Positions 1 through 9,839 of a stretch of 64,000 nt of DNA are shown here, piece by piece. The stretch's first letter is position 1. Each line of letters starts with the position of its first letter. The notes beneath the pieces are model-generated. The model made no database searches, was not told the origin of the DNA, and was given only the letters and a program-made list of their open reading frames with translations. Source of the stretch: Epichloe hybrida (Eukaryota > Ascomycota > Sordariomycetes > Hypocreales > Clavicipitaceae). The stretch covers positions 62,001 through 126,000 of the forward strand of contig JAFEKR010000019.1 of assembly GCA_019022495.1 (NCBI GenBank). The letters run 5' to 3'. Position numbers and translations under genes: made by a program.

Positions 1-728
1 CGATACCATGACAGCAGACCATTCCGTGAGGGTTCGTCTCGTCTCAGCGCGGCCTGTCAGTCGTTCTTCCTCCTCCTCCTTGCCCCATTTAACCATCCGG
101 TCTGTGAGCAACGTCCACAGACTCATCAGCAGAGCCCAAACCACGCTGACGGTGCCAACCCAGCCTTCCTCATATCTTGTTTGCTGGACGGCAAGGAGAA
201 TGACCATATCAAGCATGAGAAGAAACTACAGCCCAGTCAAGTTAGCAAAACAAGCATCATGTAACCAGTCCCGACGCAAGATCATGTGATAGCACGTACA
301 GCCATGACGAAGGATAGAATTCGAACTGCCTTTGCCGGCACGCCAAAGAAGATCAGAACGATCAACATATTGGCAAATGTCAACGTAGTAAAGCCGAACG
401 CAAGGAATCCGCTTCCTCTTGTGTGAAATCCTGGAGGGGTCGCAAATGTTGACACAAGAAGAATGATCCACCACGCGAATGTGATGATGGTGAAGAGGAG
501 CGTCAAGTAGCGAAGAACACGGATACTCCAAAGATTGTAGGGCGATACAGCTGGGTCATCTGGCGTGAGCAGCACTCGATTCGAATCCCTGGGGGAATCA
601 ACACGATTCGGGAGCAGACGAGTATGCTCATCAGGCGGTGCCTGCTCAGGTCCATCGACGGAGCTCCGATGGCCGTGGCCATTTCGACAGTCGTCGTCGT
701 CGTCGCTCTTTTTGCTAAACAAAGGCAT
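1..728 (-). CDS. Multi-pass membrane protein of unknown function, C-terminus cut by window edge
   Basis: Exons complement(300..728) and complement(1..225), the second open to the window edge. The intron has donor GTACGT at 299 and acceptor TAG at 227..226 and joins in phase 0. The start at 728 gives an acidic, soluble N-terminus (a run of Asp near residue 10), then about four hydrophobic segments: roughly residues 70-95, 108-130, 137-155 and 165-185. A run of five Glu follows the last of them, where the tail should face the cytosol. The second exon continues in a coherent hydrophobic pattern, which supports the splice. It looks like a conserved fungal membrane protein, but I cannot name the family. 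The localisation and function are unknown. Confidence 0.75.
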
Positions 729-1890
729 CGTGTCTGCTTTGCTCTGATCACCTTACTCTGCCGTCCAGATGGGTGCAGATGAAGGAACAGGCTTCCAAAA
801 CCGAGGGTATGCTCCAAGAAATACCCCAGCTTTAAACACTGCTCCCCAATGCAGCTTCGCAAGTGCCGACTGGTCGATTTCCATATAAGGAAAGCCTACG
901 TCATAGAGGTCGAGTCGGTATGGGCCAATCAGATGGCGAGCTAGTGGTTTGCAGCGGGTCCTAATCCGTATTGTCTCTGAATATCCCCCGAAAGAGGTTG
1001 GACCGTTTCCAGCCTGTCCCTTCTCAACGCGTCACTGCTGAGAATTTGTGCTAATGAAAATCTACCGAGAACTAGGCGCCCGGCAGCGGTCCCTACTAGG
1101 TGGCGTCTGGCTATTTCCTTGATATTTGCAAAACATCGTGGCTCGAGCGGATGTTAGTCATGTGTCTTGGATTATGCTGGTTGGTGACTGACTAGGGTAT
1201 CGATCAAAAGATTCTATACATCATCCTAAACTTGGCAGGCAAAGGAGGTGAGCGTATCAGGTTAGATGCAAGTTGGCAACGCATGCCATTCCTTCCTTCC
1301 TCTTTTCCTGGGTTTATTCGCAATAGGGTAGCGTCAGGATGTGGCTTGTGAAGTCGAACATGGAAGGTGGAGACGGGCACAAACAACAGAAGAAGGAACA
1401 GGGGGGCTGCGTCAGCATTAAACCGTCACGGATCCACTTGTACACAGGTTTGGTCGGAACCGCCCCCCGCCACAAATCGACGAGCTGCCTCGTTCTTCGT
1501 CACAACACCGAAACTCGTGGCCGTCATAACGATTCGGCTGTTAGAAAACTCGAAGTGTGCCCAACACCAGCCAAATCGTATAGCGCTGTGTACCCCAGGG
1601 AACTTGGCGAACAAAAAAGGAGTACACCGGGTTGCCACAAAAAGCTGTGCCTGCATAAAACATAAAGCAAGGAAGCAGACCAAGTGCACGGTACAAAGCT
1701 CCTCGCCGTGGATGGTTGTTTCACGCGCCGAGCACAAAGAGAAAGAGAATGAGACATACTGTACTCAATTCTTGCTCTGCATTGCTCTGCAATAGGAGAC
1801 AAGCTGGTCCTGCACGCAGAAGAATTCAAGAATCATTCATTCCCCCAACAAATCGCGTTGGCCGTGTCTTCATAACCCCACATCTTCGCC
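729..1890. other. Intergenic region, divergent promoters
   Basis: About 1.16 kb lies between the divergent membrane protein and the Pro-rich orphan. Open frames here (for example 1367..1795) overlap on both strands and have no domain-like composition, so I do not call them genes. I see no RNA gene or repeat. Confidence 0.6.
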
Positions 1891-2649
1891 ATGCCTGCCT
1901 TGACTATATCGATCGACAAGGCCACGCGGTCGCGGTCACAGTCACGCTCAACATCCCCAGTCCGTCCGCCCATGTCCCCTATAACGCCTCCCCTGGCTCC
2001 GACGCTGCCACCAGATACCGCTCCGTCACCAAGGAATCTGCTACCACCAAGACAGCCGTTGACACATTCATCACAGCCGTCACAGCAGATAGGCATTCCG
2101 CCACCACCTCCTGAGCCCATAGACTTTGAGTCAAATCCAGACGTCATCGCCCTGAAGTCTGCCATCTCGGTACTCCAAGTCCAGCAAAGCCGAGCCACTG
2201 GAGACATTCAAGCTCTAAATAGGGTCAGGGGAGAGGCCCTGGCAGAGCCCGAAGCTTTCATAAAAGACCTGGCTGCTGGGAAAGTCAAGCCAAGAGACGA
2301 CTTCGTCTTTGGAGCTGGTGACAGTGATGAAGACGGCGAGGAAAATGACGGCAAGCGTTTCTCTCAGGGGCAGAGTGACAAGCCAAGAGCTTGGTCCTCC
2401 TTGCCAAAGCCGCAAGATGTGGTTCGCTGCCCTCCAATAAATTGGGCTCAATATGCCGTCGTTGGCGAATCCCTTGACAAACTCCATGCCGAGCAAGTGA
2501 GCCGCCCGTCACAAGGAAACCCAGCTGTCTTTGGGTCTAGTGGGCTGTACGATGTGAAGATCGATGGAAAGCAGGAGACGCATAACGGCGTTGCGGCACC
2601 GTACGATCCTGGGCGGGATGCGATTGACCGTGATTCCAACAAGAAGTGA
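1891..2649 (+). CDS. Conserved-looking fungal hypothetical protein, Pro/Ser-rich N-terminus
   Basis: Single-exon frame of 252 aa. The ATG at 1891 has a good context (cgccATG). Residues 1-75 are basic then Pro/Ser/Thr-rich and probably disordered. Residues about 80-130 form a charged helical stretch with heptad-like spacing, followed by an acidic patch (GDSDEDGEEND, about 142-152). The C-terminal part contains a motif INWAQYAVVGESLDKLHAEQ (about 182-202) that has the look of a conserved core. No signal peptide or membrane segment. I do not recognise the family; a nuclear or regulatory role is only a guess from composition. It converges with the E2 gene downstream. Confidence 0.7.
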   Translation: MPALTISIDKATRSRSQSRSTSPVRPPMSPITPPLAPTLPPDTAPSPRNLLPPRQPLTHSSQPSQQIGIPPPPPEPIDFESNPDVIALKSAISVLQVQQSRATGDIQALNRVRGEALAEPEAFIKDLAAGKVKPRDDFVFGAGDSDEDGEENDGKRFSQGQSDKPRAWSSLPKPQDVVRCPPINWAQYAVVGESLDKLHAEQVSRPSQGNPAVFGSSGLYDVKIDGKQETHNGVAAPYDPGRDAIDRDSNKK

Positions 2650-3395
2650 CGGGAAACATGAAGTATTGGGCCATTTAGCATACGGTATGAATCGCCATCG
2701 GTTTACGAGAATACGAAGAAATTGGCAACACGTTACGAATGGAATTGCAACGAGTGATTCCTTGGCGTTTATGTATGTGATTAATGGGCGTTGGCTGCGG
2801 CACGAAACTTTGGACATTCCAGCATAACCTTGTACTGGGAATCACGTGTGGAAAAGAGATGGGTTGTGTTTATCAATTTTATTCAGTGGTAAACCTATTT
2901 TCCCCGTGCATTGAAGGATGTGTTTTCATTAAAGATGACCCATGCACTTTAAAAGGGCAACAAGGCCCGGGATTTGTTCTTTCCACATCCATGCAGCGTT
3001 ATCCCTCGCAAACGTATAGTGTATCATTGGCCTTGCGCCCTACCAGAGGTGATAAACGGTAGCGACAGTGCGCCGGCAAATGTTTCATTGGAACACGGGG
3101 TACCAGCGTCCAATAGCCCTTCTTTATCTGCCAACGCAGCATAACCATCTGTTTCTCTCATTCCCTTTTTGTACCTTGATCGAACGTGGGCTTGTCATAC
3201 CTTTCTGCTCTTCAAATCCTGACCTGTAGGGTGTCACTTCTGACGTGATGTGACACGGGCGCTTCAGGCTCAGCTAGTTGCTATTCTTGTATCACAGTCA
3301 CGTTGGAAAATCTCTGTTGGAAATACATCGATCGAAATGGTAAATAGGGCGCTAGGTTGCAAGTGACGGACGAACCGGAAGTGATGAGAATGTGC
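2650..3395. other. Intergenic region between convergent genes
   Basis: About 745 bp holding the 3' ends of two convergent genes. I see no ORF, RNA gene or repeat that can be supported. Confidence 0.6.
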
Positions 3396-5224
3396 TTACT
3401 CCATGCTTTGCTGAACGGATCGCCGAAGGCGGCGGTTATACTGCTTCTTGTCATCTTTGCTGCTTCCCCAGAGCAACTTGGTGGCCTCGGGGTTTATTAT
3501 TTTCCTTGGATCATATGCCGGCTCATCTTCTTCTAGAGTGGAAATGATAGCCTCGATGTGTGACTTGATATCCTCCTGTTTTAGCGGGTTCGGGACGTAA
3601 CAAGCGGTTCCATCGGGGGCAACATGGTGGTGGAATATCTTGGTTTCGAACCTGACTCGGGGCTGTTCGTCTGGAAAGCGAGTGCTGAAATTCATCTTGA
3701 TGCGGAACAGGCCGCCGTCGAGATTGGTCATGGGGCGTCCGAAGTAGGTGATGATCCAGACAAAAGGATTGCCGTCTTCCATGGCCACGTCGTGCGGCAT
3801 ATCACCTTGCTTGAAGTAAGACACGGCCTGTTCGTACTGGTGCTGCAGATTGACGGCCACAGTGGATTCTTTGGCGACGGCTTCGAGACCTTCTTTGGCC
3901 CATGCATCTGGTTCTGCGTCGAGGACAGCTTTGATTTTGTGAAGTCGCCGTTCTAGATTTGGATAATTGAATTTGCCATCCATGGAATTGCTACCGGGTG
4001 ATTCGAAGGGCATTCGGACAAATGGGTCCAGTTCCTTCACCTCTGACTTGCCTGTTTCTATTGAAGCTAGGTAAGATTGGTAATACCAAAGAAATCGACG
4101 CTTGCACAGATCTCTGAATGGCTCGAAGGCGATGGGATCCTCTTCGTCGAGATCCTCACTTCTACTGGGGACCGTTTCCGGAAGCTTATCAGTCGCGTTC
4201 ATCCCGAGATAATTCTCCAATCGCTGGATAACGCTTATTCTGAGACTCTCGTGACGAATCTGTTGAGCATTAGAGTATGACACGCGATGGAAAAAAAGAT
4301 CAGGGCAAGAACCAAAAAAAAAAGAACCTTTTGAACGTAATGCTTTTGTGCAATCTTGTCCGACTCTTCATTGGCATCTTCGAACCCGGGTTCGTTCTCA
4401 TACGGGTTGGCTGACATGAGACTTTGTATAGACAAAAGAATGGACTCGAGTCCTTGAGCCGATGACCATTCCTCACCCCGCTCTCCATGCCAGGTTCTGT
4501 TCGACAGCAAGATTAATCAACGTTTAATGGAATGTACTGGTGAAGTCCTCGAGGAGAGGAAGATATTCATACCCCAATATTGACCTATCCAATCAGTACT
4601 AGAACAACCTCAATTTCATGTTGTCAATTCGGGCAACTTACAAACACACTTTACCGCTTGAGTATATGTTGGGATGAAACCGACAGCGCCCTCCATTTGT
4701 CGTGACACACTGTACGCTGGGTGACTTGGAAGGATAGTCTATGGCACGTGAGCGATGAGTCAAACAGTCGCAGGTAGCAGATGGAGATGCGGTCCAAAAG
4801 TACCCTTGCTGAAACGAATGGCAAACTGAACATGCAGAATGAAGTTTTAGTTATGATGATGAGAAACAAGTAGGTCCAGATGGGCCTGTTTTCAAGGGCC
4901 GTACCTCGAAAAACCCATATTCGTAAGGGGTCTCGTGAGGACCCATGATTATTGCCCTCACATTGCGGACATCGATATCGCGACAAGCAACGGCGATGGC
5001 TGTGAAGGCAGGGTGTTAGGGGACCATGAAGTTTGTTGACCGCGCCAAAGGGTGAATTAATGCCACGAACCAAGATCAGAGCCTCTCTGGATGTCACTGA
5101 GCTCCTGTGATGGAAATGTTTTGGTCAGCCTCACGATAGAAACCCACGATGGTATTGGAACTATCGAGTGATGCGGGGCACTTGAGCTACGAACTTTGGA
5201 GATGCGGATGATAGACTGATCCAT
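3396..5224 (-). CDS. UBE2Z-like ubiquitin-conjugating (E2) enzyme with a second E2-like C-terminal domain
   Basis: Eight exons, complement of 5195..5224, 5071..5104, 4905..4999, 4804..4825, 4642..4738, 4573..4584, 4328..4496, 3396..4259; all junctions are GT-AG and in phase, giving 440 aa. Residues 1-150 form an E2 core: [12 protein letters not shown], then [12 protein letters not shown] with the expected catalytic Cys92, then the ILGTWHG and [18 protein letters not shown] block characteristic of UBE2Z/USE1. Family knowledge: UBE2Z carries ubiquitin or FAT10-type modifiers. Residues about 300-400 look like a second E2 fold: a [10 protein letters not shown] strand pair, [10 protein letters not shown], then [12 protein letters not shown] with Cys373 where an E2 cysteine would sit, but HHH in place of HPN. 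Whether the second site is catalytic is unknown. The 12-nt exon 4573..4584 encodes residues beside the active site. Substrate and E1 partner cannot be told from sequence. Confidence 0.9.
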
Positions 5225-5360
5225 GATGGCTGGGCCTACTGACGTAGGCGTGTCTCATGAAGGTGACCAATCAAAAACAAGTGAGGCATCAATATCGAGA
5301 TGGATGCAAAACCGGGTATATTTAGAAGGGAGTAGCGAGGTCAAGCGAAGTCAAGCACTG

Positions 5361-5401
5361 GAAAGCAAAGCAAAGCAAAAAAGCAAAGCAAAGCAAAAAA
5401 G
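5361..5401. repeat. AAAGC-type simple repeat
   Basis: Imperfect pentamer run (GCAAA units interrupted by longer A tracts) upstream of the E2 gene. Simple sequence with no assigned function. Confidence 0.8.
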
Positions 5402-5508
5402 TGATGTGAGCTCTGGTGGATGGATTTGTTGGATTTGGCTGTTCGTTGCAGGTGGCTCCAGTCATGTTCACATTAACTTGATAAACATTTGAACGCCATG
5501 ATTCAGTG

Positions 5509-5574
5509 CAGTGCATGGGCCAGTGCATTACATAGGCCAGTGCATACATAAGGCCAGTGCATGGGCCAGTGCAT
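5509..5574. repeat. Five spaced copies of CAGTGCAT
   Basis: CAGTGCAT occurs at 5509, 5521, 5538, 5554 and 5567, most copies preceded by GGC. The spacing is irregular (12-17 bp). It lies in the shared promoter region of the E2 and RFC2 genes. It could be a degenerate minisatellite or a cluster of protein-binding sites. Confidence 0.85.
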
Positions 5575-6311
5575 AACATGTATGTAGGCCAGGCAGGCAG
5601 CCAACCACCAGGATGCTGCATGCTTCTTCGCGGAGTGGGGCGGCACATGCAGCCTGGCAGCTGGTAACGTGTAATACGAACAAACCATCATCAACTTGAA
5701 CGGTGCGATGCATGTGTAGTCTCCCGCCGGTTCCCACGCGGATCGTAGGCCGTTTGGGCTCACTTTTGGACTCACTTGTGGGCTCACTTGGCCCGGCGCC
5801 ATCGACAATCAATTAATGCTATTGAAACTATCAGGCCAAGGTTGCCATGCCAGGCGGAGACGACGTCGAGCGACGAGGGCTGATGATGAACAGCCTGGTG
5901 CCGCCTGGTGCTGCCGGGACGAATTCTGTCTGCCGCAGCCGCAGCCTTCCAGTGGGTGTTGTACACCCCACTGTACCTGCGTGGCGCCCGCTGCACTATT
6001 TCCAGTGATAACCCCCCAGACCGTCGGCGTCTGGTCGCCCAGGCTTTATTTAGCAGCTTTCAGTGGGGACTCACCAGACGCGTCCACCACCTCTCAACAT
6101 TCACGTGGACGGGGTCGACGCGTTAATTGATGTTGTATTCCACTGCGCACAGCTGCAACGCTCCGCGAATAATCGCCGCCGTCATCGTTCAAGCAACCTT
6201 TAACACGGACCTGTGCTTCTCCTAATCTTCTCCTTTCTGGACAGGCATAGATCTCCCCTGAGGATACTCAACAAGTGACTGGCACGTATCGCGCACTAAT
6301 CAGTTTGCAAC

Positions 6312-7646
6312 ATGGCCAGTTTCTTCGATCTCAAGGCCCGGAAGGCCGCTGCTGCGACCAATGGATCTTCAGATCAAAAAAATCAGAAGCCGACCGAGGT
6401 CAGAAACCAGCCATGGGTAGAGAAATAGTGAGCCCATGTAGTCAATTGACGTTTGAAATCAGAGCTGTTCCTCTAACAATTAACTTTCAGCCGACCCAAA
6501 AGCCTCGACGATGTTGCCGCTCAAGACCACACCGTTACGGTCCTGCAACGCACATTGCAGGCTTCTAATGTACGACCTCTCCGCTCACAACCCACAAACA
6601 ATAGTTCAGACTGATACTGAACTCTGATTTAAGCTCCCTCATATGCTCTTTTACGGCCCTCCAGGGACGGGCAAAACCTCAACTGTGCTCGCCCTGGCCA
6701 AGGAGCTCTTTGGCCCCGAAATGACAAAGTCTCGAGTTCTCGAACTGAATGCCTCTGACGAGCGCGGTATCTCAATCGTTAGAGAAAAGGTCAAAAACTT
6801 TGCACGCATGCAATTGACCAATCCCACTCCAGGGTACAAGTTGAAGTACCCGTGCCCACCGTTCAAGATTATTATCCTCGACGAAGCCGATTCGATGACT
6901 CAGGATGCCCAGAGCGCACTACGACGAACGATGGAAACATACAGCAAAATCACCCGCTTCTGCTTGATCTGTAACTACGTCACCCGCATTATCGACCCGC
7001 TAGCCAGTCGCTGCAGCAAGTTCAGATTCAAAAGCCTCGATCAAGGCAACGCAAAGAAGAGGCTAGAAAGTATCGCGGCTGCAGAAGGCGTGTCTCTGGA
7101 AGAGGGGGCTCTCGATGCACTTATACGCTGCAGTGAAGGTGATTTGCGTAAAGCAATTACGTTCCTACAGAGTGCTGCGCGACTAGTCGGAGCCAGCGCT
7201 CTGAACAAGGATGGCGATGGCGATGAAGAGATGGACGTTGACAACAAGCCAGTTACAGTCAAGATTGTGGAGGACATTGCTGGAGTCATCCCGGATCAAA
7301 CTGTTTCCGAGCTGGTAGATGCCATGCGCCCACGCGGTGCAGGACAGACTTATCGCTCGGTATCGAAAATTGTGGAGGACATGGTAGCAGACGGATGGAG
7401 TGCGACCCAAGTGGTCTCTCAGGTGATTCACTCCCTTGACACTGCTCAATAAAAGCCCCCTTGGACTAATCTCTTGGACAGCTCTACCAATATTTGACCA
7501 CGGATGAGACGATATCAGACGTTCATAAGAACAGAATTGTCCTTGTCTTCTCCGAAATCGACAAAAGATTAGTTGATGGTGCAGATGAGCACTTGTCTAT
7601 TCTGGATCTGGCAATGAGGATATCCGCAATCCAAGCGGGAAAATAG
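6312..7646 (+). CDS. RFC2: Replication factor C subunit 2 (human RFC4 orthologue)
   Basis: Exons 6312..6427, 6491..6569, 6634..7422 and 7482..7646 join in phase to give 382 aa, close to the usual length. It is a small subunit of the RFC clamp loader, which opens PCNA and loads it at primer-template junctions; the same subunit also serves alternative loaders. Visible AAA+ motifs: Walker A GPPGTGKT (residues 73-80), the NASDERG box, Walker B with DEAD (148-151), the Arg-finger SRC motif (190-192), and sensor 2 [12 protein letters not shown]. The C-terminal collar includes [14 protein letters not shown] in the last exon. An acidic insert ([11 protein letters not shown]) follows sensor 2. The closest match is yeast Rfc2 rather than Rfc3 or Rfc4, from the [20 protein letters not shown] block. 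Transcribed divergently from the E2 gene and convergently with the coiled-coil gene. Confidence 0.95.
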
Positions 7647-7807
7647 TGATCTTTTAAAAATCTCAGGTAATTGACCCAGGTCTGGAGCATTGGCACATAC
7701 ATGGATGGGTTGGTGTGGTTTCTCTACCGAGCAATGAATGACACAAAGGCGGTGACATGATATCAGAGTGATTATATTTGAACGATTCCGCGAGAGAAGA
7801 CTCTTCG

Positions 7808-9391
7808 TCAGGGCACATCGTCGTGGCCGATAAGACCTATATTCCCGTGAAGTCTAGCCCATGGGTCAGCCTTATTCTGAGAAGCAATGGGCTTCGCCTT
7901 GAGAGGCTTCTTATGGGATGCCTTGACGCCAGCTCCTTTTCCTACTCCATCATCAAGCCACAGGTCACCTTCCGTAGTATCCAATGTGGCACCTGCAAAT
8001 TCTTCCGGTTCGTCTCGTACACCCAACAGGGATTCCATCTCATGAAGGGCCTCCATTGAGTTCTCTAATGCTATCTGACCGACCTCAACCTTTTCAGCTA
8101 CTGCTTCCAGCGTCCTAATCTTTGCAGCATCAACAGCGAATATCCATGGGTTGATGCCACGAGTCAGATCGGGACGGTCCGAATGCTTGGCTGCCATGAT
8201 CTCCGGTACTCCTGATCGTCGTCGCGTGGAGTCTACCATCGGATAAGCCGGCAACAATTGGCTTTCCTCGGCCAGGCGACCTATTGCCTGGCATGATTCC
8301 CGTCTCTGATTATTTAGTGTTGTGGCGAAGTGGGATTTATGAAAGATGAGACCCTTTTGCCGTCTGGACTGCGATAGAAGTGCTTCGATATGAGGAATCA
8401 GAAGGTAGTCCATAGACGGGGATTCGTTGGTTTCAGCAGATCTCATGGCTCTGTTGAATTTTTCCGGAGGAGCCATCAATGGCCGAGGGGAGCATGAGGT
8501 GAGGGCCAACATGCCTCTTCTTGCAACCACATAGGCCTTGTATGCACTTTGAATATGGTGCACTTGACCCGGGATTCCAGATTGATCAATCGCTGCCGCT
8601 TGGGTTTGTTTTCGTTGGGAGGCCCCCCCGTTTTTCTTCTCTTCAGTAGACGCTTTACTGAGCTCTGTCTCGATCCAATTGATCAACTCATTTCGAGTGC
8701 AGTTCAAGGCCTCCATCTTCGCTCCATTACTTACGAGCTCCGGCTTAAGCTTGCATCGTGCTTTCGCATCAGCCAATAGAGACTCTTCCCTTTTCAAAAC
8801 AAGCTTTGCTCTGAGGACCGTCTTCTCAAGCTGAGATATGCGGCTTTGCAAGTCAACTTCCGCCGAAGTCTGCTCTACCACGAAGCTGTTTAAGACATCT
8901 GCTGGCACCTTGGGCTGAGGGTTTCCATCTTTGAGAATTTGCTCTATATCTCGGGCTGCTTGAGATGCGATTGGCATTTCAGCTAGACGTTCGAGATGAA
9001 GATTTACAGTGACAAGGCTGTCGCGTTTCTTGCGTAGTCTTGAGACTGCTAGGTGGTCTTCCAGTAAGGATGTATTCTTCCCGCGCTTTGGATCCAGGGA
9101 TGAAGATCTGTCCTGCCCGTGAATGGCTTCCTCAAACTTTTGGCGAGCTGAAATATTGACTCACAAAGCCTCAAGGTATTCTTTGTGAAGGCCCTTTAGC
9201 TCTGGCCCGATTTCTTTATGAATGGGATCATTGTTGAGAGACAGGGGCTGTTGTATGGGACCGTCGCCGGTGTATGAGCCCAGCTCGAGGGCCAAAACAC
9301 GTCTGATGTAATTGATTTGCTCGCGAGGTTTGACGTAAGGCTCAAATCTCTTTTGAAGGTTTGTGATGGTTGATTCTGTTAGAGATGCCAT
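7808..9391 (-). CDS. Coiled-coil protein of unknown function
   Basis: Two exons proposed: complement(9165..9391) and complement(7808..9107), giving 508 aa. The ATG at 9391 is chosen because the sequence after it is uniformly hydrophilic and helical. Without splicing, an in-frame TGA stops the frame at 9163..9161, inside a perfect donor GTGAGT; a 57-nt intron (9108..9164, acceptor CAG) restores the frame. The acceptor is the uncertain part, because I see no clear branch-point. Residues about 100-220 are strongly coiled-coil-like (KRDSLVTVNLHLERLAEM; DLQSRISQLEKTVLRAKLVL) and a second helical part lies near the C-terminus. The tail ends with DPWARLHGNIGLIG. The general look recalls spindle or augmin-type coiled-coil proteins, but that is a guess. 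It is divergent from BRR2 by about 450 bp. Confidence 0.7.
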
Positions 9392-9839
9392 GATGCCATA
9401 TTGATCATTTTCGTAGTAGGCATCTCGAAGATATGTATGCCATCGTGTCGCGGTTTGGAGTTTCCTGTCGTTGGCCTTGATAATGCTGGCATGTATGTAG
9501 TACATAGGGGATCGGTGGAGTGAGTGTCTCCACATCAACCCCTTTGTGGACTAGTGTGGCAGCCTGGACGGCTAAGGTTTGAAATTTATCAAACACCAAC
9601 AGATGGAAGCATCAAACATGTTAATAAATGTTGCAGTGGCACACTAACCCAACCCTCAGTACTCGCAACAGGCGGCGCCACTCGGGCAATCTACCTCTCT
9701 GAAGGCGCGCGAATCAAAAGCTGTGATTCATTCGCTACACTCATGGTGATTTAGAGGCCAAGGTCCCACGAGCTGTCGTCGAGCGTATCGGCATTCTCCC
9801 TCGCGAGACGATCAAGAACACTTATACAGCGCCTTCAAG
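9392..9839. other. Shared promoter region between coiled-coil gene and BRR2
   Basis: 448 bp between two divergent start codons. I see no separate gene. It must contain both 5' leaders. Confidence 0.6.

Larger units (their letters stand above)
5225..6311. other. Divergent intergenic region with short repeats
   Basis: About 1.1 kb between the E2 and RFC2 start codons. It includes an AAAGC-rich run at 5361..5401 and a CAGTGCAT array at 5509..5574 (listed separately). Overlapping ORFs at 5503..5812 and 5816..6130 are byproducts of these repeats and of GC-rich sequence; I call no gene. Confidence 0.6.

Noticed and set aside
1367..1795. 142-codon ORF in the first intergenic region
   Set aside because: Overlaps equally long frames on both strands; composition and lack of splice sites or domains do not support a gene.
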